Shown: positions 17,172 to 25,623 of the stretch, piece by piece | Numbering within the stretch: the stretch's first letter is position 1 | Layout of the letters: each line of letters opens with the position of its first letter | NCBI GenBank assembly: GCA_004366385.1 | Contig: ML178782.1 | Coordinates: forward strand, 62,001-126,000 | Reading direction: 5' to 3' | Origin: Actinomycetota bacterium | GTDB taxonomy: Bacteria > Actinomycetota > Thermoleophilia > Gaiellales > Gaiellaceae | DNA: 64,000 nucleotides | Program-made: the position numbers and the translations under genes | The notes under the pieces: generated by a model | Seen by the model: the letters and a program-made list of their open reading frames with translations, nothing else | What the model was told of the DNA's origin: nothing | The model's database searches: none

Positions 17172-17705
17172 GTGAAGACCGCCGTCGCCACGCTCGCCTC
17201 GCTCGCCGCCCTCGTCCTCCTCGTCACCGCCTCCTCCGCGCCGTCGGCCCCATCGTCGCCGGCGGCGTCCGCCGCACCCGCGCGGCTGTTCAACCCGCCG
17301 CAGGTGCTCTGGCACTACGGCTACGTCCGCTCGCTGACGCCCACGGGCTCGCGCTACCTGCTCCGCTTCGACCCGGCGCTGTGGCTCGGAGGCGTGACCG
17401 CGAACCGAGCCGCCGAGGAGGACAAGGTCGTCAAGCCGGGCGAGGGCGTCCCGAACGACTACTACGTCCGGAACGAGAGCAAGCGCGCGCTGACCTTCCT
17501 CGTGCCAGGCGGAGCGAAGGCGACCGTGATCACGACGTCGGGCGGCCTCCGTTCGACGCGGGTGCCGGTCTCCGAGCTCGCGCAGATCGTGAAGGGGAAG
17601 AACCCGAAGGGGCGCGCGCTCATGGCTCGGAGCAACCACCTCGGGTTCTGGATCGCCGTCTCGGTGGACAAGGTGCGCTCACTCGATCAGCAGTACCAGC
17701 CGTGA
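17172..17705 (+). CDS. secreted protein of unknown function
   Basis: A 177-residue protein with a clear signal peptide (MKTAVATLASLAALVLLVTA then a Ser/Ala/Pro-rich stretch). The mature part has YVRSLTPTGSRYLLRFDPAL, NDYYVRNESKRALTFLV and FWIAVSVDKVRSLDQQYQP. No family is recognised. GTG at 17172 has AAAGGAGGGG upstream. The ordered, mostly beta-type mature region suggests a small periplasmic or cell-surface domain. Confidence 0.65.
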   Translation: MKTAVATLASLAALVLLVTASSAPSAPSSPAASAAPARLFNPPQVLWHYGYVRSLTPTGSRYLLRFDPALWLGGVTANRAAEEDKVVKPGEGVPNDYYVRNESKRALTFLVPGGAKATVITTSGGLRSTRVPVSELAQIVKGKNPKGRALMARSNHLGFWIAVSVDKVRSLDQQYQP

Positions 17706-17714
17706 TCGTGCGCA

Positions 17715-17748
17715 CGACCGGGAATCCCCAAGCGGGGATTCCCGGTCG
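17715..17748 (+). terminator. strong hairpin, 15-bp perfect stem
   Basis: Arms at 17715-17729 and 17734-17748 pair perfectly over 15 bp around an AAGC loop, ten bases after the stop of the secreted protein gene. There is no U-run, as is common for GC-rich actinobacterial terminators. Confidence 0.65.
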
Positions 17749-17865
17749 CGCGGTCGAGCGAAGGACCTGAAGGCGGCCGCTGGCGCGCGGCCGCAATCGC
17801 ACCGGTCCATCTGGGTGCGCGGGGTAGCGCGCGCCACCGCGTACCCGTCACAATGCGCCGGGGTG

Positions 17866-19800
17866 ATGGCGCAGGTTCTCGACACCTTGGAGGCCGCACG
17901 CGCGGCCGCGTCCGATCAGCAGTGGCGCGCGGCGTACGTGTCGTTCTCGACGCTGGGCGAACGCGAGCTCGCGCCCGAGGACCTCGAGACCTACGCGGAG
18001 GCCGCCTGGTGGAACGGGCAGCTCGACGAGGCGATCTCGCTCCGGGAGCGCGCCCACGCGGAGTACACCGCCGCCGGCGACCCGCTCGGCGCCGCGCGCA
18101 TGGCGCTCGTCCTGGCCTGGGACTACGAGGGCCGCGGGTCGTTCGCGGTCTCCAACGGCTGGCTCGCGAGCGCGGAGCGGATCCTCGACGGGCTCCCGGA
18201 AGCCCCGGAGCACGGCCGGCTGCTGCTGTTGAAGGGGATCGCCGCGCTCTTCGCCGAGGGCGACCTCGAGCGGGCGGTGGAGCTGTTCGAGGAGACGTTC
18301 GAGCTCGCTTCACGCGTCGGCGACCGCGACGTCCAGATGCTCGCGCTCTCGGGGAAGGGGCGCGCGTTCATCAAGGCCGGGGAGATCGAGCGCGGGCTCG
18401 CGCTGCTCGACGAGGCGACGGCGTCGGCGATGTGCGGCGACATCCGGCCGCACGCGGCCGGGCTCGTCTACTGCGTCACGATCAGCTCCTGCCAGGACCT
18501 CGGCGACGTGCGCAGGGCCGCGGAGTGGACGGAGGCGGCGAACCGCTGGTGCGACCGGCTCGACGTCACCGGCTTCCCCGGCGCGTGCCGGATCCACCGC
18601 GCGGAGGTGCTCCGGATCCGCGGCGACTGGCCCGCAGCGGAGGCGCAGGCGTTGGCGGCATGCGAGGAGCTCCTCGACTTCGACCGCTCGATCACCGCCG
18701 GCGGCCACTACGAGATCGGGGAGATCAGGAGGCGGCAGGGGAACTTCGCCGGCGCGGAGGAGGCCTACCGGGTCTCGAACGAGCTGGGCCGTGACCCGCA
18801 GCCGGGCCTCGCGCTCCTCCGGCTGGCCGAGGGCAAGGTCGACGCGGCGACGGCGGGCATCACGCGGGCGCTCGACGAGACGACGGATCCGCTCTCGCGA
18901 CTACGCAGGCTGCCGGCGCGGGTCGAGATCGCGATCGCAGCCGGCGACCTCAGAGCTGCCCGGGCGGCGGCGGACGAGATGGAGGGGATCATCGACTCGT
19001 ACAAGATCGGCGAGCGGCGAGCGGCTGCGTTCGACGCGCTCCTGCACTTCGCGCGCGGCCGCATCCTGCTCGCCGAGGGCGACTCCGAGGGCGCGGCGAG
19101 CGCGCTCAAGCGGGCGCGCGACGAGTGGCAGGGTGTCGGGGCGCCGTACGAGACCGCGCAGGCGCGGCTCACGCTCGGGATCGCGTTCCGGCGGCTCGGC
19201 GACGAGCATGCGGCGGCGGCGGAGCTGGAGGGCGCGCTCGGCGCGTTCGAGCGGCTCGGCGCGAAGCTCGACGAGGCGCGCGCACAGGAGCTCCTCGGCC
19301 GCGTCGAGGCGCGGCGCACGTTCCTCTTCACCGACATCGTCGACTCGACCAAGCTCGCGCAGACGCTCGGCGACGACAAGTGGCAGCGGCTGCTGGCGCG
19401 GCACGACGAGCTCGCCGGGCAGGCGATCGCCGAGAGCGGCGGCGAGGTCGTGAAGCAGACGGGCGACGGGTTCTTCGCGTCGTTCGACAACCCGCGGGCG
19501 GCGCTCGACGCGGCGGTCGCGATGCAGCGCGCGCTCGCGGCGGAGATCATCGCGCCGGACGTGCGGATCGGAGTGCATGCGGGCGGCGCGTTCCGGACCG
19601 GCGCGGACGGTGCCGACTACGGCGGTCAGGGAGTGCACGTCGCGGCGCGGGTGGGTGCGGCGGCGCGCGGCGGCGAGATCCTCGCCAGCGCGGACACGGT
19701 CGACGGCGTGGGCGGCTCGTTCCGGCTCTCGCAGCCGCGGACGGAGACGCTGAAGGGCGTCGCCGAGCCCGTCGACCTCGTCTCCGTCGACTGGCACTAG
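17866..19800 (+). CDS. TPR-repeat protein with C-terminal class III nucleotide cyclase domain
   Basis: A 644-residue protein. Residues 1-480 are helical TPR-like repeats (for example ARMALVLAWDYEGRGSF and AYRVSNELGRDPQPGLALLR). The last 160 residues are a class III cyclase domain. FLFTDIVDSTKLAQ has the first metal Asp, VVKQTGDGFFASF the second, and GVHVAARVGAAARGGEILAS is the dimerisation-site helix. The transition-state Asn of the usual V-N-x-A-A-R motif is His here while the Arg is kept, so activity may be altered. ATG at 17866 is preferred; GTG at 17863 overlaps it. It probably senses a partner through the TPRs and makes or binds cAMP/cGMP. Confidence 0.85.
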   Translation: MAQVLDTLEAARAAASDQQWRAAYVSFSTLGERELAPEDLETYAEAAWWNGQLDEAISLRERAHAEYTAAGDPLGAARMALVLAWDYEGRGSFAVSNGWLASAERILDGLPEAPEHGRLLLLKGIAALFAEGDLERAVELFEETFELASRVGDRDVQMLALSGKGRAFIKAGEIERGLALLDEATASAMCGDIRPHAAGLVYCVTISSCQDLGDVRRAAEWTEAANRWCDRLDVTGFPGACRIHRAEVLRIRGDWPAAEAQALAACEELLDFDRSITAGGHYEIGEIRRRQGNFAGAEEAYRVSNELGRDPQPGLALLRLAEGKVDAATAGITRALDETTDPLSRLRRLPARVEIAIAAGDLRAARAAADEMEGIIDSYKIGERRAAAFDALLHFARGRILLAEGDSEGAASALKRARDEWQGVGAPYETAQARLTLGIAFRRLGDEHAAAAELEGALGAFERLGAKLDEARAQELLGRVEARRTFLFTDIVDSTKLAQTLGDDKWQRLLARHDELAGQAIAESGGEVVKQTGDGFFASFDNPRAALDAAVAMQRALAAEIIAPDVRIGVHAGGAFRTGADGADYGGQGVHVAARVGAAARGGEILASADTVDGVGGSFRLSQPRTETLKGVAEPVDLVSVDWH

Positions 19801-20540
19801 CCGCACAGCGCCGGAGGTCGCCCCAGGAAACGGAGCGTCCCGCGGCACAGCCCGAGCGCGGCGCGGCGCTGGTACACGGCGGTGGCGAGCAGGCGATCGT
19901 CGGTCGGGTTCGTCATGAAGCCCATCTCGACGAGGATCACCGGGACGTCGGCCCAGTTGAAGCCGGTGAAGTCGCTTCGCTCGTGCAGGCCGCGGTCGGG
20001 GAAGCCGAGCGCACGGACGAGCTCTCTCTGGACGAGGCCCGCCGCGCGTTTGCTGGGCGCGTAGACGTCGTCCGTCCAGCCGCGACGGAGTGCGGGGTAC
20101 AGCGTGTGGGTGCCCCGCGCGCGGCGGTCGGCGAGCCCGTCGGCGTGGATGCGGAGGAAGAGCTTCGCGCGGGCGCGGTTCGCGATGCGGGCGCGGGCGA
20201 TGTTCCCCATGCTCGTGCCGGAGGTGGTGGTGCGCGTCATGACGACGCGGACGCCGGCGCGGCGCAGCAGCGTGCGGAGGCGGAGGCCGACGCGGAGGTT
20301 GAGCTCGGCCTCGGTCAGGCCGGAGACGACGCCACGCGTCCCGCCCCCGTCCTTGATCTTCAGCGTGGACGAGCCGGGGCCGATGGGCTCCTGCTCGAGG
20401 TTGGCGCGCAGGTCGTGCCCGGGATCGACGACGACGACGGGCGTCGCGCCCGGCGCCGCCGCGGCGGCGGGGAGCCACGCGACCAGCGCGACCAGGGCGA
20501 CGAGCCAGGCGCTGGGGAACGATTGTCGCACTCTTGTCAC
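19797..20540 (-). CDS. N-acetylmuramoyl-L-alanine amidase (amidase_3)
   Basis: A secreted zinc amidase of about 248 residues that cleaves between MurNAc and the stem peptide. VVVDPGHD holds the first zinc His, RIHADGLADRRARGTHTLYP the second His, and VILVEMGFMTNPTDDRLL the catalytic Glu. A signal peptide follows the start (SAWLVALVALVAWLPAAAAA). The open frame reaches 20588, but that extension runs through a palindrome (20566-20586); GTG at 20540 or 20531 gives a normal signal peptide. No strong ribosome site is visible. Its stop overlaps that of the convergent cyclase gene by four bases. Confidence 0.88.
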   Translation of the reverse strand: MTRVRQSFPSAWLVALVALVAWLPAAAAAPGATPVVVVDPGHDLRANLEQEPIGPGSSTLKIKDGGGTRGVVSGLTEAELNLRVGLRLRTLLRRAGVRVVMTRTTTSGTSMGNIARARIANRARAKLFLRIHADGLADRRARGTHTLYPALRRGWTDDVYAPSKRAAGLVQRELVRALGFPDRGLHERSDFTGFNWADVPVILVEMGFMTNPTDDRLLATAVYQRRAALGLCRGTLRFLGRPPALCG

Positions 20541-20565
20541 GAACACCACCGTCCGCGGCGGACAG

Positions 20566-20586
20566 GTCCAGGGTCTGACCCCGGAC
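20566..20586. repeat. 21-nt imperfect palindrome around GGGTCTGACCC
   Basis: GTCC-A-GGGTC-T-GACCC-C-GGAC, with one A/C mismatch, lies upstream of the amidase start. It resembles REP-type extragenic palindromes or an operator. Only one copy was noticed in the window. Confidence 0.4.
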
Positions 20587-20667
20587 ATGTCTCTCTCGCG
20601 CGATTGGCACGCACTTGTTGCACTCTGCCCCGGGGCCTCGGCCGCTGCTCCGCCTCGCTCGAGAAGG

Positions 20668-21306
20668 CTAGAGAACGACGAGGGTGACGGCGACGAACTG
20701 CGTGGCCGCGGCTGCGACCACGAGGACGTGGAACACCTCGTGGAAGCCGAAGGTCGCCGGGAACGGATCGGGCCAATGCGTCGCGTACGCGACCGCGCCC
20801 AGCGTGTAGAGCACGCCCCCCACCACGACGAGCACCGCTGACGCGAGGTTCACCTCCGTGAAGAGCTGCGGCGCCGCGATCACGCCCACCCAGCCGACGA
20901 GGAGGTAGACGGGCGCGGTCACCCACTTCGGCGCGTCGATCCAGCTCACGTTGAGGGCGACCCCGAGCGCCGCCCCACCCCACACGCAGGCGAGCACGAC
21001 CGCCGGCAGGACGCCGCTGAACGCCAGGAGCGCGAAGGGCGTGTATGTGCCGGCGATGAAGAGAAAGATCATCGAGTGGTCGACCCGGCGCGCCCACGCA
21101 CGGGCCCGCGCCGACCTCCACGGAGCCCGATGGTAGAGCGCGCTCGCGCCGAACATCGCTGCCAGCGCGATCGCGTACACCGCGCCGGCGAACCGGGCGC
21201 GTGCACCCTCCGCGAGCGCGACGAGCGCGACCCCGCCCGCGAGGGCCGCGAAGAACGCGTACTGGTGGAAGACGCCCCGCAGCAACGGCTTGGCCGGAAG
21301 GCTCAT
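20668..21306 (-). CDS. trhA: TrhA/hemolysin III family membrane protein (PAQR)
   Basis: A 212-residue seven-helix protein. GASALYHRAPW, DHSMIFLFIAGTYTPFALL and FGFHEVFHVLVVAAA carry the metal-binding His/Ser/Asp set of the PAQR/hemolysin III family. Bacterial members (TrhA) work in membrane-lipid homeostasis rather than haemolysis. It is read away from the amidase gene and stands just after the DUF192 gene. Confidence 0.9.
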   Translation of the reverse strand: MSLPAKPLLRGVFHQYAFFAALAGGVALVALAEGARARFAGAVYAIALAAMFGASALYHRAPWRSARARAWARRVDHSMIFLFIAGTYTPFALLAFSGVLPAVVLACVWGGAALGVALNVSWIDAPKWVTAPVYLLVGWVGVIAAPQLFTEVNLASAVLVVVGGVLYTLGAVAYATHWPDPFPATFGFHEVFHVLVVAAAATQFVAVTLVVL

Positions 21307-21340
21307 CCCGCGATTGTGCCGACGTCCGCGGGCGCGCGCG

Positions 21341-21826
21341 TCATCGCGCCCGCTCGAGCAGCCGGCTCAGCGCGTCCGGGGGCCCGAGCCTCTGCGCCCG
21401 CCGCGAGTCCCCCGCAGGGAGCTCGAGTGCGAACCGGTACCGCTTCCGGGGGAGGTAGACCGGGCACTCCTCCACCGTGCAGGGCCTCATGGAGAGGCGC
21501 CGGACGCGCACGCCGTTGGAGTCGAAGAAGACGATCGAGAGCGGCACGAGCGTGTTCTTCATCCAGAACCCGCCGCCCGTGTCGGCCGGGAACACGAACA
21601 ACATCCCGTCCGCAGGCGCCCGCTTCCGGAACATGAGCCCGCGCCCGCGAGCCCGCGGGGTCAGCGCGAGCTCCGGCCGGAGCGGCTTGCCGTCGAGCTG
21701 GAGCTTGGCGCGAACGACTTCGGGCCGCCCCTCGGCGTGCCGCACACCCTCCCCGATTGCGCCGACGCCGACCACGGCCACGGCCACGAGCACGGCGATC
21801 ACACCGGGACGGCGCACGACGAACAC
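21341..21826 (-). CDS. DUF192 domain-containing exported protein
   Basis: A 161-residue protein with one N-terminal hydrophobic segment (VIAVLVAVAVVGVGAIG) that would export or anchor it. LTPRARGRGLMFRKRAPADG, MLFVFPADTGGGFWMKNTLV and PLSIVFFDSNGVRV are the DUF192 signature. The fold is a small beta barrel of unknown role. It reads in the same direction as the TrhA gene 34 bases downstream and is divergent from the sigma gene at 21944. Confidence 0.85.
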   Translation of the reverse strand: MFVVRRPGVIAVLVAVAVVGVGAIGEGVRHAEGRPEVVRAKLQLDGKPLRPELALTPRARGRGLMFRKRAPADGMLFVFPADTGGGFWMKNTLVPLSIVFFDSNGVRVRRLSMRPCTVEECPVYLPRKRYRFALELPAGDSRRAQRLGPPDALSRLLERAR

Positions 21827-21943
21827 GGTACGCGGACCCGTCGAGCCGCATTCCTTCGAACGAGGGCTGACGGCCGAGCCTCGAGCGGACGAGCCCGAAG
21901 TCGACGCCGAGTGACCCGGCGTCTACCATCGACTGTCGCCGAC

Positions 21944-22522
21944 GTGACCACGACGAGACCCTTCGAGCTCGTCCTCTCCGCGGCGCGGCAGGGCGAGGAG
22001 TGGGCACTGACCTCCCTCTACCGGCGACTCCAGCCCGGGCTCCTCGGCTACCTCCGCTCGCAACGCCCGGACGCCGCGGAGGACCTCGCGTCCGAGACGT
22101 GGATCACGGTCGCGCGCGGCCTCGCGAGCTTCAAGGGCGGCGAGGACGAGTTCCGCCGCTGGGTGTTTGCAACTGCGCGGCGCCGCCTGCTCGACCTCGT
22201 GCGCGCGGAGAGCCGCCGGCCGCGCACCGTCCCGGAAGCGGCGGTCGCGGGTGCGCCCGTCCCCGTGTCGCCTGACGCCGAGACCGAGGTGCTCCAGGGG
22301 CTCGCGACCCGCCGAGTCCTTCAGCACCTCGCCTCGCTGTCGCCCTCCGAGGTCGAGGTCGTCCTCCTCCGAGTCGTCGCTGGGCTCTCGACCGAGGACG
22401 TGGCCTCGATCACCGGACGCACGTCCGTCTCCGTCCGTGTCCTTCAGCATCGCGCGCTGCGCAGGCTGGCGAAGCTCGTGAGCACGACCGTCGTAACGAT
22501 TCAGGGCCGGCTGGCGTTGTAG
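21944..22522 (+). CDS. ECF-type RNA polymerase sigma factor
   Basis: A 192-residue sigma factor. Region 2 is EEWALTSLYRRLQPGLLGYL, RPDAAEDLASETWITVARGL and FRRWVFATARRRLLDLVRAE. Region 4 is LSPSEVEVVLLRVVAGLSTE and GRTSVSVRVLQHRALRRLA. GTG at 21944 begins VTTTRPFELVL. Four bases separate its stop from the next gene, which has the layout of a membrane anti-sigma factor. A paralogue with a frameshift lies at 42647, and similarity between the two loci continues past the sigma stop codons. Confidence 0.9.
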   Translation: MTTTRPFELVLSAARQGEEWALTSLYRRLQPGLLGYLRSQRPDAAEDLASETWITVARGLASFKGGEDEFRRWVFATARRRLLDLVRAESRRPRTVPEAAVAGAPVPVSPDAETEVLQGLATRRVLQHLASLSPSEVEVVLLRVVAGLSTEDVASITGRTSVSVRVLQHRALRRLAKLVSTTVVTIQGRLAL

Positions 22523-22526
22523 GGAC

Positions 22527-23474
22527 ATGCGGCGCTTCGACAGAAACCGAGACGACAAGATCCTCGACGGGGCCGAGCGGCCGGAGGGCTACGAGGAGGT
22601 AGGCGACCTGCTCGACGGCCTTCGCGCCCTGCGCACCGACCTGGATCCCGACACGGAGGTCGAGACAGTGCGTGCGATGAAGAACGAGCTCGGGAGGTCG
22701 GGTGAGAGCAGTTCCACCGCACGGCGCAGGCGTTTCAGGCCGATCGCAGTCGCGATCGCGATCGTGGCAGTGGCGCTGGCCGGTACGGCGAGCGCGGCAG
22801 TCGCGGGGAGCCCGGTCTCCATCCCGGGCGTGCCGACCGCGGAGCCCAGCGAGATGGCGCGGGCGGTGCTCGAGCGCTTGGGCATCCAGCAGCGAACGGA
22901 CGAGGAGGACGCGGAAGCGGACCGCCTCGACCGCGAGAAGGACGAGGCCGAGCGCCAGGCCGAGGAGGCCGAGCGCCAGGCAGAGCAGGAGGAGAGGGGC
23001 GACCAGGAGCTGCCAGGGCCTGCCAAGGAGGGGATGGATCAGGCGAAGAAGAACTCCGACGAGGCGAAGACATTCGCGACGTCGATGCAGGCATGGGCGA
23101 TGTGCGTGGCGAGCAAGGCGCCACAGCACAAGTCCTCCGAGGGCGAGTTCGACCCGGTGGCGGCGTGCGGGCCGAAGCCGACGAACAAGGGCGGCCTCGG
23201 AACCGACGACGACCCGGCCGAGGAGGCCGAGGACCCGGAGCGCAGAGGGCCTCCGCCGACGGCCGGACCTCCCCCGAACGCCGGTCCGCCGCCTGGGGTC
23301 GGGCCGAACAAGAGCAACGGATCCTCGGGCAAGCCCGGGCCTCCGCCCGGCGCCGGGCCCCCGCCCGGAGCAGGACCTCCGCCGGGCATCGGGCCTCCAC
23401 CCGGAGCGGGCCCTCCGCCAGGAGTCGGCCCCGGCTTCGGCGGCGGAGGCGACGACCCGCCGGAAGAGCCGTAG
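22527..23474 (+). CDS. putative membrane anti-sigma factor with extracellular Pro/Gly repeat tail
   Basis: A 315-residue protein with a cytoplasmic N-terminus of about 70 residues (YEEVGDLLDGLRALRTDLDP), one membrane helix (PIAVAIAIVAVALAGTASAA) and a charged coiled-coil stretch (about 130-155). A segment with two Cys residues follows (WAMCVASKAPQ, DPVAACGPKP), then from about 240 a tail of PPPGAGPPPG-type repeats. The layout and the position four bases after the sigma gene suggest an anti-sigma factor whose tail sits in the cell wall. No zinc-binding HxxxCxxC motif is present, so it is not a typical ZAS protein. The repeats are coding. Confidence 0.65.
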   Translation: MRRFDRNRDDKILDGAERPEGYEEVGDLLDGLRALRTDLDPDTEVETVRAMKNELGRSGESSSTARRRRFRPIAVAIAIVAVALAGTASAAVAGSPVSIPGVPTAEPSEMARAVLERLGIQQRTDEEDAEADRLDREKDEAERQAEEAERQAEQEERGDQELPGPAKEGMDQAKKNSDEAKTFATSMQAWAMCVASKAPQHKSSEGEFDPVAACGPKPTNKGGLGTDDDPAEEAEDPERRGPPPTAGPPPNAGPPPGVGPNKSNGSSGKPGPPPGAGPPPGAGPPPGIGPPPGAGPPPGVGPGFGGGGDDPPEEP

Positions 23475-23494
23475 AGGGGACGGCTCGGTCGGAC

Positions 23495-23522
23495 GCGAGA
23501 CCCGCCGGAAGGCGGGTCTCGC
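23495..23522. terminator. bidirectional hairpin between convergent genes
   Basis: A 12-bp perfect stem around a GGAA loop, between the anti-sigma gene and the convergent sulfite-oxidase-like gene. It could serve both strands. Confidence 0.65.
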
Positions 23523-23534
23523 CGCGTTCCAGCG

Positions 23535-24593
23535 CTACTCCACGACGGTGACGGCCACGCGCTGCACCGCGTTGTTCGCGTAGCCGCCGAGGTTCCACGG
23601 CGGCTCGAGCGGCTGCACGGTCCCGGACTCGTCACGCGCGCGGCAGCAGAGCTCGCGCTCGCCCGGACGCGCGTCCCACGTGCAGCGCCACGTCCGCCAG
23701 GCCCAGCGCCCGAGCGCCGCCGGGCCGAGCTCCGCCTCCGCCCACGTGACGCCGCCGTCGTCGGAGACCTCCACGCCCGCGACCTCCGCCTCCCCCGACC
23801 ACGCGCGGCCTTCGAGCACGTGCTCTCCCGCGCGAACCACCCGCGCGCGCGTCGCGAACTCGGGGATCCCCGGCGGGATCATCAGCGCGCGCACCTGGAT
23901 GCGGTCGACCGGGATCCCCTCCTCGTCCTCCTCGCGGCGCAGCCTGTACGAGCGCCGCTGCTGGTAGCCGTCGAACGGCTCGGCCAGCACCGTCACGCGG
24001 GCGAGCCACTTCACGCTCGTCATGCCGTACCAGCCGGGGACGAGGAGCCGGAGCGGGAACCCGTGCTGCGGCGGGAGCGGCACACCGTTCACCTCGTACG
24101 CGAGGAGCACGTCCTCGTGCAGCGCATCGTCGAGCGGGAGGCTGCGCGCGTAGTCCTGCTCCTCCTCGCCCTCTACGCCGCGGTCGAGCCCTGTGAACAG
24201 CACCTCGACGGCCGCTTCGGCAGCGCCGGCCTCGTCGAGCAGGGACCGCAGGGGGACTCCGCGCCAGCGCGCCGTCCCGACCGCCTCCAGCAGCCACGGC
24301 TGGCTGACGACGTGCGGCTCGAGGAGCGCGCGGCCGTTCCCCGCACACTCCATCGTCGCTACCACCTCCCGCGCCGGGCGCGCCCGCAGCTCGTCCAGCG
24401 AGAGCGAGAGCGGCGCCCCCACGAGACCGTCGAGCTCGAGCCGCCACGCGGCCGGGTCGACCTCGGGGATGTCGTAGTGGATCAGGAGGTAGTGCAGCCC
24501 GACCGGCGTGAGGTCCCAGCGCAGCGCCTCGAGCGGGAGCCCGTGGTTCCGCGCCGCGAGCTGGAGCTCCTCGAGGCTGATCTCGCCGCCCAC
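23535..24593 (-). CDS. sulfite oxidase-like molybdopterin oxidoreductase
   Basis: A 352-residue enzyme. EVVATMECAGNGRALLEP contains the Cys that coordinates molybdenum, GVPLRSLLDEAG and PGWYGMTSVKWLARV are further molybdopterin-domain segments, and the last 120 residues (AGEHVLEGRAWSG, VSDDGGVTWAEAELG) form the dimerisation domain. No haem domain or signal peptide is seen, so it is a cytoplasmic sulfite-oxidase-fold protein of the bacterial type. GTG at 24593. The electron acceptor and true substrate are unknown. Confidence 0.9.
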   Translation of the reverse strand: MGGEISLEELQLAARNHGLPLEALRWDLTPVGLHYLLIHYDIPEVDPAAWRLELDGLVGAPLSLSLDELRARPAREVVATMECAGNGRALLEPHVVSQPWLLEAVGTARWRGVPLRSLLDEAGAAEAAVEVLFTGLDRGVEGEEEQDYARSLPLDDALHEDVLLAYEVNGVPLPPQHGFPLRLLVPGWYGMTSVKWLARVTVLAEPFDGYQQRRSYRLRREEDEEGIPVDRIQVRALMIPPGIPEFATRARVVRAGEHVLEGRAWSGEAEVAGVEVSDDGGVTWAEAELGPAALGRWAWRTWRCTWDARPGERELCCRARDESGTVQPLEPPWNLGGYANNAVQRVAVTVVE

Positions 24594-24648
24594 CGCGCCA
24601 CCGTACTACGGGCGCCGCCCCCGCGGTGAAGCGTCGTAGGATCGCTGC

Positions 24649-25623
24649 GTGGAGCAGCGGGAGCTCGGTCGCAGCGGGATCGCGGTCACGCGCATCGTCC
24701 TCGGCTGCGGGAACTTCGGCGGCGTCGGTTCCGCTCCCGCGTTCTTCGGACAGGGCATCCCGCGCGACGAGGCGATGCAGATCATGGACGCGGCCTGGGA
24801 GCTCGGGATCCGCACGTTCGACACCGCGGACGCGTACGGCGGCGGCCGGAGCGAGACGTGGATCGGGGAGTGGCTCGCGGGGAAGGGCCCGGCGGTGCGC
24901 GACGAGATCACGATCCAGACGAAGACGTTCAACCCGGTCGCGGAGGGCGCCGACCGCGGACTCGCGGCGGCCCGCATCGCGCGGCAGGTCGACACGAGCC
25001 TCGCACGGCTCGGGGTGGAGCGCGTCGGCCTCTACCTCGCGCACGCGTTCGACCCGGACACGCCGCAGGAGGAGACGCTGCGCGCGTTCGACTCGCTCGT
25101 CCGCGCGGGCAAGGCCGGCGCGGTCGGCGCCTCGAACTTCACCGCCGAGCAGCTCGCGGAGGCGGTCGAGATCTCGGAGCTGGAGGGCCTTGCGCGATAC
25201 GAGCTCGTCCAGAACTCGTTCTCGCTGCTCGACCGCGACGATGCGGAGACCGTGTTCCCCGTCTGCCGCGAGCACGGTCTCGCGTACGAGGCGTTCGGGC
25301 CGCTCGCAGGCGGCTGGCTCACGGGGAAGTACCGGCGCGGCGAGGCGTACGCGGAGGGCTCGCGGATGGCGCAGCGGCCGGAGGCGTACCGCCGCTTCGA
25401 GGACGACCGCGTCTTCGACGGGCTCGAGGCGCTCGAGCTCCAGGCGCTCGGCCGCGGCGTCTCGATGGCGGGGCTCGCGCTCGGGTGGCTCCTCGGCGAG
25501 GAGGAGGTGACGGCCGTCGTCGTCGGGCCGACCCGCGTCGAGTACCTCCACCCGGTGCGCGAGGCGCTCTCGCTCGACCTCGGCCCGGAGGAGCACGAGC
25601 ACCTGCGAGGCTTGTTCGCGTGA
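24649..25623 (+). CDS. aldo/keto reductase
   Basis: A 324-residue NADPH-dependent oxidoreductase. FDTADAYGGGRSETWIGEWL holds the catalytic Asp and Tyr, ITIQTKTF the Lys, and RVGLYLAHAFDPDTPQEE the His. GAVGASNFTAEQLAEAVEI and VVVGPTRVEYLHPVREAL are the cofactor-binding strands. GTG at 24649. Its TGA overlaps the GTG of the ornithine cyclodeaminase-like gene. The gene order (AKR, OCD, PLP lyase) suggests amino-acid or keto-acid metabolism. Confidence 0.9.
   Translation: MEQRELGRSGIAVTRIVLGCGNFGGVGSAPAFFGQGIPRDEAMQIMDAAWELGIRTFDTADAYGGGRSETWIGEWLAGKGPAVRDEITIQTKTFNPVAEGADRGLAAARIARQVDTSLARLGVERVGLYLAHAFDPDTPQEETLRAFDSLVRAGKAGAVGASNFTAEQLAEAVEISELEGLARYELVQNSFSLLDRDDAETVFPVCREHGLAYEAFGPLAGGWLTGKYRRGEAYAEGSRMAQRPEAYRRFEDDRVFDGLEALELQALGRGVSMAGLALGWLLGEEEVTAVVVGPTRVEYLHPVREALSLDLGPEEHEHLRGLFA

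Noticed and set aside
23270-23450. Periodic repeats at the end of the anti-sigma gene as a CRISPR-like array
   Set aside because: The period follows PPPGAG codons in frame; there are no spacers of fixed length.
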